A DNA stretch of 64,000 bases, taken from Acidimicrobiia bacterium (GTDB taxonomy: Bacteria; Actinomycetota; Acidimicrobiia; Acidimicrobiales; Poriferisodalaceae). How positions within the stretch are numbered: the first letter of the stretch is position 1; every line of letters begins with the position of its first letter. The DNA is taken from positions 44,827 through 108,826 of the forward strand of contig JAJEFK010000026.1 in the NCBI GenBank assembly GCA_022820505.1. The letters run 5' to 3'. Positions 1 to 9,589 of this stretch are shown one piece after another. The notes beneath the pieces were generated by a model that was not told where the DNA came from, made no database searches, and saw nothing but the letters and a program-made list of their open reading frames with translations. A program made the position numbers and the translations under genes.

Positions 1-711
1 TTCCAGGCTTCCGAGCGGCAAGTGATGGCCTCCGACCCGAGCTGCCAAGGCCTCGGCGTGCGAAGGCGTGCGGTTGGCAACCTGCACCGCCGCGGGACCG
101 GCTGCCGCAAGCGCGACGATCATGCCCTCGGCCATCTCGCCGGCGCCCACGACGAGCACCTGGGCATCCTCCAGGGTGCCGAGATGGCTCTTGGCCATGC
201 TCACTGCCGCGTGACTGATCGACGCCGTCCCCCGCGCGATGCCGGTCTCGGTGCGTGCGCGCTTGCCGGCACTGATGCTGTGGCGAAACAGCTGGTTCAG
301 GACTGCGCCCGTTGCGCCCTCGGTTCGTGCCGTGTCCCATGCAGCGCGGACCTGGCCCAAGATCTCGTGCTCCCCGACCACGGCGGATTCCAGACCGCTG
401 GCCACACGGAACAGGTGACGCGCCGCGTCGTCGTCGTAGTGGACGTAGAGATGGTCGGACAGCTCAGCGGGTGCCGCACCCGACAGCGTGCAGAAGAAAT
501 CTCGCATCTCGCCGAAAGCCGCATGGAATTTTTCGGCCACGACGTAGGCCTCGGTGCGGTTGCAGGTGGACACGACGACGGCCTCGCTGACGTTCGCGCA
601 CGATGCGAGATCAGAAAGTCGTTTCGGCACGTCGGCGGCGCCAACCGTGCAGCGCTCCAATAGCTCAAGCGGTGCGCTGCGATGGCTCACGCCCATGACA
701 ACGATGGACAC
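1..711 (-). CDS. hemA: Glutamyl-tRNA reductase (partial, runs off left edge; start codon approximate)
   Basis: Minus-strand frame reads SIVVMGVSHRSAPLELLERC...VVSTCNRTEAYVV...VGEHEILGQVRAAW...GKRARTETGI; absent from the ORF track because it is open at the edge. Confidence 0.93.
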   Translation of the reverse strand, partial: MSIVVMGVSHRSAPLELLERCTVGAADVPKRLSDLASCANVSEAVVVSTCNRTEAYVVAEKFHAAFGEMRDFFCTLSGAAPAELSDHLYVHYDDDAARHLFRVASGLESAVVGEHEILGQVRAAWDTARTEGATGAVLNQLFRHSISAGKRARTETGIARGTASISHAAVSMAKSHLGTLEDAQVLVVGAGEMAEGMIVALAAAGPAAVQVANRTPSHAEALAARVGGHHLPLGSLE

Positions 712-819
712 GCGGACTACCCAGGGTTCGGAAATGCGGCCCGCACAGTCTCGCCGATCCGGCACCCCGTTTCCACGCGTTCAACGAAAGATCGCGCAGC
801 AAACGGGGACACAGGGCGG

Positions 820-909
820 TCAGTCGAGGGCTACGAGCAGTTGGATGGTGGCGGCGAGCAGGATGACTGCCGCGAGCACGGCCAGCACGAGCGCTGTTCG
901 AGGCCTCAT
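820..909 (-). CDS. Small single-TM peptide MRPRTALVLAVLAAVILLAATIQLLVALD
   Basis: 29-codon ORF between the SAM hydrolase-like gene and hemA; one hydrophobic helix. Confidence 0.4.
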   Translation of the reverse strand: MRPRTALVLAVLAAVILLAATIQLLVALD

Positions 910-918
910 GTCACCTTC

Positions 919-1743
919 TCATGCAGCAGCGCGCAGCCGGACTTCGGCGCCCACCGCGAAGCCGAGATGAACGGCGCTCCCGCCGGCGACCGTCAACTCG
1001 AGCAGGCCGAAAGGATCGTCGCACAACCCAAGGCTGCCCGAGTCCGCCGATCCCGCCGCCGCCAGCCGGACCGACTGCGAATTCGCTTCCCCGGGCTGTG
1101 ACGCACTCGCGCTTGCCGTCCATTCCATGACCAGGAGATCGCCGAGGGCCGCCAGCGTCTCGCGGTCGACGTTGAGCTGCACCGTGCCCCAGCGCGTGAC
1201 AGACAGCACCTCGGCGGTCACGGAACCGTCGTCCTCGACGCGGGGCACGGCAACGAGCGACGGCAGCAGCAGCGAGGGGTCGATCGGCGCGCCCAGGGCT
1301 TCAATCGGCTCTCCGGCCGCCAGCCGGCCGGTTGCGGGCGCGAGCACATCGCGCGCCGGGTGAAGCACGGATTGGGGATCGCCGCATCCGGCGGTCTCGA
1401 TGCGCACTGCGATGTCCGCGCCGCCGACCGCGGCGGTGGCAGCGGCGAGCACTCCGTTGTCGGGGCCGACCAGCATCGACTGGCCGTCGCCGACCGAGAC
1501 GGCGATGGCGGGCCTGTCCAAACGGCGTCCGACCGATGCGAGCACCACGCCCGGCGCTAGGTGCGACACGCTGCGCGCCAGCATCAAGGCCGCCGTGCGC
1601 GTATCGCCCGGATCGATCTCGTGGCACAAGTCGATCACGGCGGCATGGGGAGCGGCCTGTCGCACGATCGAGTGAATGACGCCCACCGACTCGTCTGCGG
1701 TGCCCAGATCACTCAGGCACGTGATCGTGTCGAAACCTGTCAT
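919..1743 (-). CDS. SAM hydroxide adenosyltransferase-like protein (DUF62 / chlorinase-fluorinase fold family)
   Basis: MTGFDTITCLSDLGTADESVGVIHSI...VIDLCHEIDPGDTRTAALMLARS...VGPDNGVL. Confidence 0.85.
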   Translation of the reverse strand: MTGFDTITCLSDLGTADESVGVIHSIVRQAAPHAAVIDLCHEIDPGDTRTAALMLARSVSHLAPGVVLASVGRRLDRPAIAVSVGDGQSMLVGPDNGVLAAATAAVGGADIAVRIETAGCGDPQSVLHPARDVLAPATGRLAAGEPIEALGAPIDPSLLLPSLVAVPRVEDDGSVTAEVLSVTRWGTVQLNVDRETLAALGDLLVMEWTASASASQPGEANSQSVRLAAAGSADSGSLGLCDDPFGLLELTVAGGSAVHLGFAVGAEVRLRAAA

Positions 1744-1777
1744 GGCTAGGGGCCGGCTCGTCGTCGCGGGCGCTCGA

Positions 1778-2569
1778 TCACGCCGAGCCGAGTTCGGCGG
1801 AGCGGCGCGTGGCTGCTTCGACGGCCGCAGCGAATGCGGCACGCACGCCGTGGCCCTCCAGCTCGCGGAGCCCAGCCGCCGTCGTGCCGCCCGGCGACGT
1901 CACGTCGGCTCGCAGATCGGCCGGCGAACGTCCCTCGGCCAGCAGCGTCGCGGCACCCAGCAATGTCTGGTTGGCCAATTCCGCCGCCACCGGTCGGCCC
2001 AGGCCCATGAGCACGCCCGCCTCGATCATTGCCTCGGCCACCAGGAAGATATACGCCGGTCCGGACCCAGACAGACCGGTCACCGCATCCATCAGGTGCT
2101 CGGGGACGCGCACAACGCGGCCTACTGCACCAAGGATCTCCTCAGCCCATCCGAGGTCATCTTCGGTGGCTCGGTCGTTGCCGCAGATCGCCGCCGCGCC
2201 CTCCGACACCAGTGCGGGTGTGTTCGGCATGGCCCGCACGATCGGGGTGCCAGCGCCGGCAGCGGCGTCGAGTGTCGAGAGCGTGACTCCGGCAGCGATC
2301 GAGAGGATGCGCTCGGTGCCGGCGGCCGTGACCGCGGCGGCGACGGTCGGGATGACGTCGGGCTTGGTGGCGAGGATGGCACCGGCCGACGCCGCGACGT
2401 CACCGGCGACAGCGACGCCGTAACGATCGGCCAGCTCATCGCGGCGCGCGGCAATCGGCTCAGCGACGCAGATGCTCTCGGCGCTTCGGCCGGCCGTGAG
2501 CAACCCGCCCAGCAGCGCTTCGCCCATTTTGCCGCCGCCGACGATCAGCAGTTCGACGCTGTCAGCCAT
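1778..2569 (-). CDS. proC: Pyrroline-5-carboxylate reductase
   Basis: MADSVELLIVGGGKMGEALLGGLL...RAMPNTPALVSEGA...GLSGSGPAYIFLVAEAMIEAGV...DVTSPGGTTAAGL. Confidence 0.95.
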   Translation of the reverse strand: MADSVELLIVGGGKMGEALLGGLLTAGRSAESICVAEPIAARRDELADRYGVAVAGDVAASAGAILATKPDVIPTVAAAVTAAGTERILSIAAGVTLSTLDAAAGAGTPIVRAMPNTPALVSEGAAAICGNDRATEDDLGWAEEILGAVGRVVRVPEHLMDAVTGLSGSGPAYIFLVAEAMIEAGVLMGLGRPVAAELANQTLLGAATLLAEGRSPADLRADVTSPGGTTAAGLRELEGHGVRAAFAAAVEAATRRSAELGSA

Positions 2570-2739
2570 GCGGTCACGGTACCGGACGGCATCAGGACCG
2601 CTGCCAAGCCCAATGGCGGTGCCGGGGCACTCGCGGTGAAGTGGGACGCTTCCCTGCGGCCTGCAGGCGAGTGCCCCGGCGAAACTCAAATCAATCAGAA
2701 ATCAATGAAAAGCGTCAAATGATTTTCGCGGGTTATGCG

Positions 2740-2803
2740 GAGGCTGAGCCGGCAGGCGAAGCCGTGGCCCGAGCGGCCCGTGAGCGCAGCGAACAAGAGC
2801 GGG
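2740..2803 (+). repeat. Dispersed ~63-bp repeat, copy A
   Basis: GAGGCTGAGCCGGCAGGCGAAGCCGTGGCCCGAGCGGCCCGTGAGCGCAGCGAACAAGAGCGGG; near-identical copy at 8828. Confidence 0.9.
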
Positions 2804-2829
2804 AGATAACTGGTGCAGCAACGGGAGGT

Positions 2830-3321
2830 TCAGCCGTCCGCGCGACCTGGTTGGAAGCCCAAGCGGATCAGCGTCGTGAAGTCACGCTCGATGTACGCCC
2901 AGAGCGACCCGACGATCCGGTCCAGCTCGTCCTCGTCGACGCAGTGGGTGGGCAGCTCCCCCGTCAGGTACACGGCATCCTCGGGGCCGATGCCGTATTG
3001 GGCGCCCACCAGCGAGTAGTTGCGGCGCAGGACGAAGTCGGCCACCTGGTCTGCTCGATGCTGCGGCGTCGGCAGCACGTAGGACTCATACGCCAGCGTG
3101 CGCTGGCGCAGCGTCAGCCAGATGGCGATGACATCGCGCGATTCCCCGGCCAGACGCACGTACCAGCGCCGCGGAACCTCCTCGTCACGGGTCACGTCGA
3201 GCAGCATCGGGCGCTCGTCGGCGCCGCCATCGGCCTGTGAGTGGGCCCAGTCGGCGAGCCAATCGTCCATGCGAGACTCGAGCCGATCAAGCTCGGCGTC
3301 GGTCGCCGGCCGGCGGGTCAT
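2830..3321 (-). CDS. YbjN-domain protein
   Basis: MTRRPATDAELDRLESRMDDWLADW...NYSLVGAQYGIGPEDAVYLTGELPT. Confidence 0.7.
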   Translation of the reverse strand: MTRRPATDAELDRLESRMDDWLADWAHSQADGGADERPMLLDVTRDEEVPRRWYVRLAGESRDVIAIWLTLRQRTLAYESYVLPTPQHRADQVADFVLRRNYSLVGAQYGIGPEDAVYLTGELPTHCVDEDELDRIVGSLWAYIERDFTTLIRLGFQPGRADG

Positions 3322-3340
3322 GGTGCGCGAACCGGGCGCT

Positions 3341-4576
3341 TCACAGACAGGCGACGAGCTCTCGCCGGGCCGCGGTGTCGAGCACGTCCAGCGCCGCGGC
3401 CGCACTCGCACGCCAGCTATGGCGCTCGGCGCGGCGAGAACCGGCATCGCCGAGGCGCAGCGCCAGCAGCGGATCAGCGAGGATGTCGATGACCCGGCGG
3501 GCGAACGCGTCGCTGCTGCGGTCGGAGATGAGGTAGCCCGTATCGCCCTCGACGACGTTGTCGCGCAGACCGCCGACGTCGGACGCGACGACCGGTGTCC
3601 CGCACGCCGCGGCTTCGAGCGCAACCAGCCCGAACGATTCTGAGCGGCTGGGCACCAAGCACACATCGGCGGCCCGGTAGTAGGTCGACAGCAGGTAGTG
3701 CGGGAGCGGATCGACGAACCGCACGTGGTCTGTCACGGCCAGCTCGTCGGTCATGGCTTTCAGGCGGGACAGCGTGGCCTCGCCGCGCGGACCGCTGGGC
3801 CCACCGACGACGACGAGCTGGGCGTGGGCGCCCGCTGCGCCGGCAGCTCGCGTGGCTGCGAGCGTCTCAACGGCCAGCTCGGCGCCCTTCAGCGGCTGCA
3901 GGCGACCCACGAACAGCAGCACCGGTCCCGGTGGAAGGCCGATCGCTGCACGAGCCCCATGGCGCTGGCCGGGCGCGAACATGGCCCGGTCCACGCCGGG
4001 TGTCAGCACGTGGAGACGCTCGGGCGCAACGTCGTACAGCGACGTGAGCTGGGCCGCCTCAGCGTCGCCGGAGGTGAACACGGCGTCCGCGCAGTCGATA
4101 ACTCGTTGCTCCGCGTCACCCCGGTGGCGTGGCTCGGCGTCGCCGGTGCTCGTCTTGACGCGCCCCAAGGTGTGAAACGTGACTGCCAGCGGAATGTCCA
4201 AGCGGTGCTTCAGTTGGTGACCGGCCATGCCGCTCAACCAGTAGTGAGCGTGAATTGCGTCGACTGGGCGATGTGCGAGGCGTTCGCCGACCCGGTCGGC
4301 AAATGCTGCAACGACCGCCGGCAGGTCGTCCTTGTCGAGCGACGGGGCACCGGCGTCGACATGGGCGACCGTCACCCCCGACTCCACCTCGAGCTGATCG
4401 GGCTGCGACGGATCGGTGCGGCGCGTGTAGATGTCGCAGTCGACGCCGAGATGCGCCAGCGCGGCAGTGAGTTCGCGCACGTACACGTTCAAGCCGCCGC
4501 CGTCGCCGCTGCCGGGCTGGTGCAACGGCGAGGTGTGCATGCACAGCACGGCGACCCGCAAGACGCGGCCAGGCAT
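3341..4576 (-). CDS. mshA: GT4-family glycosyltransferase, MshA-like (D-inositol-3-phosphate glycosyltransferase)
   Basis: VLCMHTSPLHQPGSGDGGGLNVYVRELTAALAHLGVDCDIYTRR...HAHYWLSGMAGHQL...VPSRSESFGLVALEAAACGTPVVASDVGGL. Confidence 0.88.
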   Translation of the reverse strand: MPGRVLRVAVLCMHTSPLHQPGSGDGGGLNVYVRELTAALAHLGVDCDIYTRRTDPSQPDQLEVESGVTVAHVDAGAPSLDKDDLPAVVAAFADRVGERLAHRPVDAIHAHYWLSGMAGHQLKHRLDIPLAVTFHTLGRVKTSTGDAEPRHRGDAEQRVIDCADAVFTSGDAEAAQLTSLYDVAPERLHVLTPGVDRAMFAPGQRHGARAAIGLPPGPVLLFVGRLQPLKGAELAVETLAATRAAGAAGAHAQLVVVGGPSGPRGEATLSRLKAMTDELAVTDHVRFVDPLPHYLLSTYYRAADVCLVPSRSESFGLVALEAAACGTPVVASDVGGLRDNVVEGDTGYLISDRSSDAFARRVIDILADPLLALRLGDAGSRRAERHSWRASAAAALDVLDTAARRELVACL

Positions 4577-4674
4577 CTGGCGGTCGGGGACATCGGGAGC
4601 CACGGCCGACAACGCTACGCAGATCACCGCAGCGTCACGAACTGATGGCGCCGCAGCGCCGTGGGATGAGACGT

Positions 4675-5691
4675 TCAGATGGCGAGAAGTCCCAAGCCCC
4701 ACAGCCACGCCAGGGCCGTGACGCTCAGCGAATCGAGCCTGCGCACTGCCCACTCCCCGGCCAGACGCTCCCGCGCACGCTGGAGCCTGCCGGCGGGCTC
4801 CGATGCACCGCTGCCGGCGGCTGATCGCCTGTTGGCGTTCGGCGGGCCTGCCCGGACATGCTCTCGGCGTGCGGCGAGCGCGGTATTCGGCCGGGCGAGC
4901 GCGGGGCCGAGCGGCAGGGTCAACGCCGCGAGCACACCGAACCTGAAGACGTCGGTGGGTGCAAACGGCGGCACGCTCAGGCCGGTCAGGGCAAAGACGG
5001 CGATCACGGCGGCAATCGCTCCCGTCAGCGGACCGCGAAGCCCCGGCTGCCGACCCGACGCGCTGAGGTGCGCGCCGGCGTCGTGAGCGGCGGCCGCGCT
5101 CACGAGCACGAGTGCCGCTCCCAGCGAGTAGCGAGCGATGGCTGCCAAGCACGCGGCCGCGACGGCGACCTGCATCCAGGTGCGGATCAGCAGCCCTGCA
5201 CCGCTCACGTACCGCAGCGGCGACGCCTGTCCCCCCATCGCAGTGCCGGGGGCGGGGCGGCGGGGTCGCAATGCTGCGACCACGATGAAGCTGGCGGCGA
5301 CCGCCCCGCCCATAACGACCCCCGCCAGGCGGGTGTCGAGGACACCTGCAAATCCGACTGCACCGGCGAGCGCGGCAGCGGGCAGCCGATGACTCTGGGG
5401 AAGCACCAGCGATTCGGCAATCTGCGGCCGCGCCCCCGTCGCGCTCGACGATGGGCGTGTCGCTCCGGCGCGGCTGCGAACGCCCGCAGCTTGCCAGGCG
5501 CCGAGCATGGCGACCGCTGTCAGTGCGATGCCAAACGTCACCGCCCCCGCCCACAAGGCACCGATCAGCCCGACGAACCAGATCAGTCCGCCGCTGATGG
5601 TGGCGTCACCCAATTCGACCGCAGGGCCGAGCCACTGCGCCGCTGCGGAGGTTCGCGGCCGCGCCAGCTCGAGATCCGGCGACGCTGCCAC
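4675..5691 (-). CDS. Multi-pass integral membrane protein, unknown function
   Basis: 338-aa ORF with many hydrophobic helices. Confidence 0.6.
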   Translation of the reverse strand: MAASPDLELARPRTSAAAQWLGPAVELGDATISGGLIWFVGLIGALWAGAVTFGIALTAVAMLGAWQAAGVRSRAGATRPSSSATGARPQIAESLVLPQSHRLPAAALAGAVGFAGVLDTRLAGVVMGGAVAASFIVVAALRPRRPAPGTAMGGQASPLRYVSGAGLLIRTWMQVAVAAACLAAIARYSLGAALVLVSAAAAHDAGAHLSASGRQPGLRGPLTGAIAAVIAVFALTGLSVPPFAPTDVFRFGVLAALTLPLGPALARPNTALAARREHVRAGPPNANRRSAAGSGASEPAGRLQRARERLAGEWAVRRLDSLSVTALAWLWGLGLLAI

Positions 5692-5705
5692 GGCGCGGCC
5701 GCCGC

Positions 5706-5948
5706 TCAGCCGCCCGAGACGGGCGGCAAGACGGCGATCTCGTCTCCGGTGCTGAGCTTCGACTCCCCGAGCGCCGGTTCGCCGTTCAGCCAGACCCTGC
5801 TGGCGGCCAGAACAGCGCTGAAGCCCTCACCGAAGCTCGCCTTCGCCCAGTCCAGTGCCTCAGCGACTGAGGACGCCTCGGTTTGGGTGCTGCCGAGACC
5901 GGCCGCTTCGCGCGCCCCCGCGAACAGGCGGATTGTCACCGTCGGCAT
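5706..5948 (-). CDS. MoaD/ThiS-family ubiquitin-like sulfur carrier
   Basis: MPTVTIRLFAGAREAAG...LNGEPALGESKLSTGDEIAVLPPVSGG; C-terminal GG. Confidence 0.88.
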   Translation of the reverse strand: MPTVTIRLFAGAREAAGLGSTQTEASSVAEALDWAKASFGEGFSAVLAASRVWLNGEPALGESKLSTGDEIAVLPPVSGG

Positions 5949-6010
5949 CGCCGCGATGCTACCGATCACGTCCCAGAGGCAACGCGGACGAGCCTCTAGG
6001 GTCGGGCGCC

Positions 6011-6715
6011 GTGACACAGTATTCAGAGCTGCTGGCGGTGCGGCATGGTCAATCCGAATGGAATCTGCGCGGCCGCTGGCAGGGACAGGCCGATCCGGTA
6101 TTGACCGGCCTCGGCGAGCGGCAGGCGCAGATTGCCGGCGACGCCTTGGCCACCACGCTCGCTGCCGCGGACGACAGCTGGCGGACGCCGGTGATGCGGG
6201 GGCGCGATCTGCACACCGGTCGGCATGGGTTCGACTTGCCTGCGTTCGACCTGATCGTGTCCAGCGACTTGCAGCGGGCGCGGCGGACCGCTGAGATCAT
6301 CGCCAAGCAGCTCGGCGTGGGCGATGTCGTGACCGATGAGGCACTGCGCGAGCGCAGTGCGGGACCGTGGGAAGGCCTCACCCGGGCCGAGATCGACGAG
6401 GGCTGGCCCGGCGATGTCGCAGCGAGGAGATGGCCGCCGGGCTTCGAGTCTGAAGACAGCATTGCCCGGCGGCTGCTGCCGGCGCTGCGGCGGCATATGT
6501 CCGTCTGCGGCCGCGTCCTGCTCGTGGGCCACGCAGGTGTGCTCAAGACAATCGACGCGCGTGTGGGTCTCGGCGACGAGCGGGTGCCGAACCTGGCGGG
6601 CCGCTGGTTCTGGCTCGACGGCGCAGCAGCCGACGCCACCTGGAGCTGGGATCAGCTGGAGCCTCGTAACCGGGTCGAGCTGGTCTCGTCGAACATCGAC
6701 CTCACCATCGAGTAG
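6011..6715 (+). CDS. Histidine phosphatase (phosphoglycerate mutase-like)
   Basis: LLAVRHGQSEWNLRGRWQGQADPVLTGLGERQA...SSDLQRARRTAEI; GTG start. Confidence 0.88.
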   Translation: MTQYSELLAVRHGQSEWNLRGRWQGQADPVLTGLGERQAQIAGDALATTLAAADDSWRTPVMRGRDLHTGRHGFDLPAFDLIVSSDLQRARRTAEIIAKQLGVGDVVTDEALRERSAGPWEGLTRAEIDEGWPGDVAARRWPPGFESEDSIARRLLPALRRHMSVCGRVLLVGHAGVLKTIDARVGLGDERVPNLAGRWFWLDGAAADATWSWDQLEPRNRVELVSSNIDLTIE

Positions 6716-6753
6716 CTGCGCCGGCAAGCAGGCTCGCCTGTTCGCGCCGCCGC

Positions 6754-6951
6754 TCAGGACTCAGCGAGCCAGGCCGTCGCCGCTGCGGCATCGATGTCGT
6801 CGTCGGCCAGCAGGCTCAAGGTTCGCTCCGCTCGTGCCAGATCATCCTCGATGGCATCCAGCTCAGCATCGCTCAGCAGCTCCGACTCGGGGGGTGCAGC
6901 CGGCGTTGCGGCAGGCGAAGGCATCTCTTCGGGCGCGGATGCTGGTGACAC
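6754..6951 (-). CDS. Small acidic hypothetical protein
   Basis: 65-aa ORF MSPASAPEEMPSPAATPAAPPESELLSDAELDAIEDDLARAERTL... Confidence 0.5.
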   Translation of the reverse strand: MSPASAPEEMPSPAATPAAPPESELLSDAELDAIEDDLARAERTLSLLADDDIDAAAATAWLAES

Positions 6952-7031
6952 TGGCGTCAGGCTAGGGTGAGAACCTCCGCCAGTAGCCTCGATATGAGTG
7001 CCGGAGCGCCGGATCGGCGCCCGCGGACGTC

Positions 7032-7104
7032 GGGCCGCTAGCTCATCGGGTAGAGCAGGGGACTTTTAATCCCAAGGTGCCGGGTTCGAGTCCCGGGCGG
7101 CCTA
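7032..7104 (+). tRNA. tRNA-Lys (anticodon TTT)
   Basis: Cloverleaf GGGCCGC...GGGGACTTTTAATCCC...GGGTTCGAGTCCC...GCGGCCTA. Confidence 0.95.
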
Positions 7105-7152
7105 CCGCAGCGACCAATCACCGGCATCGAGCCGGCTCAGGCCTCACCTACA

Positions 7153-7599
7153 GTGCTCGCCGTGGTGGCAGTTCCGATACGGCGCCTCGACCCCGACCTT
7201 CCGCTGCCGGCGTACGCCAAGCCCGGCGACGCAGGATGCGACCTGCTGGCCGCCGAGACGGTCACGCTGGCCGCAGCCGGTGGCCGGGCCATGGTGCCGA
7301 CCGGCATCGCCGTGGCAATCCCGCCTGGATATGCAGGTTTCGTGCAGCCCCGCAGCGGGTTGGCGTGGCGGCATGGGGTCACCTGCGTCAACTCACCCGG
7401 TCTGATCGACAGCGGCTACCGGGACGAACTGCGGGTGCTGCTGCTGAATACCGATCCGAGCGAGCCTTACGAGATCCAGCGCGGCGACCGGATCGCCCAA
7501 CTGGTCATCCAGCGAGTCGAGCAGGCCGAGTGGGACGAGGCGGATTCTCTCGACGAGACCGAGCGGGGTCTCGGAGGGTTCGGGCACTCCGGCCGCTGA
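7153..7599 (+). CDS. dut: dUTP diphosphatase
   Basis: [12 protein letters not shown]...[34 protein letters not shown]...[12 protein letters not shown]...[12 protein letters not shown]. Confidence 0.96.
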   Translation: MLAVVAVPIRRLDPDLPLPAYAKPGDAGCDLLAAETVTLAAAGGRAMVPTGIAVAIPPGYAGFVQPRSGLAWRHGVTCVNSPGLIDSGYRDELRVLLLNTDPSEPYEIQRGDRIAQLVIQRVEQAEWDEADSLDETERGLGGFGHSGR

Positions 7600-7621
7600 A
7601 GCCGAGCATCGTTCGCTTCGG

Positions 7622-7942
7622 TTGTCACACCCCATCGGTAGCCATGACGGCATGGCCACCAACCCGCCGACGCAGCCACCGCTCACCCTGTTCGATCTCT
7701 CCCAGTTCGAATTCGAGGCCGATCGCACGGCCAAGACGCCGTCCCGACCCCCGTCCACGGGGCTAGCAACCAGCGGCCTTGCTGTCGCGGGCGCTGCCCG
7801 AACGGTCGCAAGCACCGAGACCGTGCAGGCCCGCAGGCGTCGCGCACGGGCGCGGCTGGCGAAGCGCCGGTACCTCGCCGACACCGAGGGCTACGAGCGC
7901 ATCGAGCAGGCCCGCCGGGCGCTCCACCTCGTGGCCGACTGA
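7622..7942 (+). CDS. Hypothetical protein
   Basis: 106-aa ORF with basic central region. Confidence 0.5.
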   Translation: MSHPIGSHDGMATNPPTQPPLTLFDLSQFEFEADRTAKTPSRPPSTGLATSGLAVAGAARTVASTETVQARRRRARARLAKRRYLADTEGYERIEQARRALHLVAD

Positions 7943-7957
7943 GTCACGCCGTCGCTG

Positions 7958-8785
7958 TCACGCCACCGGTTGGCCGGCGCCGTCGTCGGCTGCGTCCTGA
8001 CGCAGGGCGGCCTCGGCCATGTGCGCTCCGCCGATCTGGTGCGGGTTGATGACGCGATCAGCACCGGCTTGTTGCAGCTTCGGCAACGCGTCGCCCGAAT
8101 TGGCTCTCGCCACGATGAACAGCTCGGGGCACAGGGCGCGGGCGCTCAAGGCCACATAGAGATTGTCGGCATCGGAATCCAAGGCCACCACGAGCGAGCT
8201 GGCCCGCTCAAGTCCGGCGTTCCGCAAGGTGCTGTCGTGGGTGGCATCGCCGGGCACCAAGTGCAGGTCGCCGGGATCGACGTCGGAGTTGCTGTCGATC
8301 AGCACCACATCGGTGCCTGCGTCGATCATGGCCGCGGCGATGGCTTGGCCGACCTGGCCGTAACCGCAGACCACCGCGTGGCCGGAAAGACTGTCGATGG
8401 AACGCTGCATGCGCCGCCTCCTGATGTGGTCGTCGAGCCGTCCCTCGAACAGCATTTCAATGACAACACCGACGGTGTACAGCGACGTGCCGGTGCCGAA
8501 CAGGATGAGGGCGATCGTGAAGATCTGGTAGCGGCCTCCTGTGCCCGCTGGATCGCTGTAGCCAACCGTCGAGACGGTGATGACCGTCTGATACAGCGCG
8601 TCGAGCAGATCGAGGCCGAGCAGCACATACCCCGTTGTGCCGGCCGCCAAGATGACCGCAAGCACCGTGAGGCCGGCGATGAGCCGCTCAACGGGCTCAA
8701 GTCCGCCGGAAACGAGGCGTCGCCGCGATCCGCCGCGAGATCGCTGAGCGCGGCGCGCCTGCCGTCGTCCCAACACGACCTTCAT
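7958..8785 (-). CDS. Ion channel / TrkA-N domain potassium channel
   Basis: Pore VITVSTVGYSDPAG followed by RCK/TrkA-N domain HAVVCGYGQVGQAIAAAM...VLIDSN. Confidence 0.9.
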   Translation of the reverse strand: MKVVLGRRQARRAQRSRGGSRRRLVSGGLEPVERLIAGLTVLAVILAAGTTGYVLLGLDLLDALYQTVITVSTVGYSDPAGTGGRYQIFTIALILFGTGTSLYTVGVVIEMLFEGRLDDHIRRRRMQRSIDSLSGHAVVCGYGQVGQAIAAAMIDAGTDVVLIDSNSDVDPGDLHLVPGDATHDSTLRNAGLERASSLVVALDSDADNLYVALSARALCPELFIVARANSGDALPKLQQAGADRVINPHQIGGAHMAEAALRQDAADDGAGQPVA

Positions 8786-8827
8786 CGATGGAACGCTATT
8801 GCGGCCAGTAGCCCGGGTCGTGCCCCA

Positions 8828-8890
8828 GAGGCTGAGCCGCAGGCGAAGCCGTGGCCCGAGCGGCCCGTGAGCGAAGCGAACAAGAGCGGG
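8828..8890 (+). repeat. Dispersed ~63-bp repeat, copy B
   Basis: Differs from copy A by one indel and one substitution. Confidence 0.9.
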
Positions 8891-8937
8891 CAACAACAGC
8901 CAGCGCAACGAGAAGCTCCGCCTGCGGCGCCTCTACG

Positions 8938-9558
8938 ATGGCCGCCGTGATGGTCTGGCTCGACCTGGAGATGACTGGACTGGATCATCGACGCCATCGA
9001 ATCGTGGAGATCGCGACAGTGATCACCGACGATGCACTCGACGTGATCGCCACAGGTCCGTCGTTGGTCATCGGGGCCTCACAGGCAGACCTGGACGCGA
9101 TGGACCCGGAAGTGCACACCATGCATGCCAGCACCGGGCTGCTCGACGAGATCGGGGCGTCGCAGGTCACCGTGGCCGAGGCGCAGGATCGCACGCTCGC
9201 GTTCGTGACCGAACACGTTCCCGAGCCCCGTACCGCGCCGCTGTGCGGCAATTCGATCGGGACCGACCGCCGTTTCTTGGACCAGTACATGCCGGCGCTG
9301 GAAGAGCACTTGCACTACCGGGTGGTCGACGTGTCGTCGATCAAGGAACTCGCCAAGCGCTGGCGGCCAGGCGTCGCTGCGGCCTGGGCGGATCTGAGCC
9401 GGTCCCGTGCCGGCACCACCAAGCACCGGGCTCTCGACGACGTGCTCGAAAGCATCGACGAGCTGCGCTTCTACCGCGACCAGTGGCTCGAACCGAGTGG
9501 CAGTGGCTCAACCACCGAGGCAGCTGCAGAGCCCGGCACAGAATCGAACGCTCCTTAG
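8938..9558 (+). CDS. orn: Oligoribonuclease
   Basis: MVWLDLEMTGLDHRRHRIVEIATVITD...CGNSIGTDRRFLDQYMPALEEHLHYRVVDVSSIKELAKRW...HRALDDVLESIDELRFYR. Confidence 0.95.
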   Translation: MAAVMVWLDLEMTGLDHRRHRIVEIATVITDDALDVIATGPSLVIGASQADLDAMDPEVHTMHASTGLLDEIGASQVTVAEAQDRTLAFVTEHVPEPRTAPLCGNSIGTDRRFLDQYMPALEEHLHYRVVDVSSIKELAKRWRPGVAAAWADLSRSRAGTTKHRALDDVLESIDELRFYRDQWLEPSGSGSTTEAAAEPGTESNAP

Positions 9559-9589
9559 AAGGTTGGGGCGGCTCGCTAGTCTGCACCCC

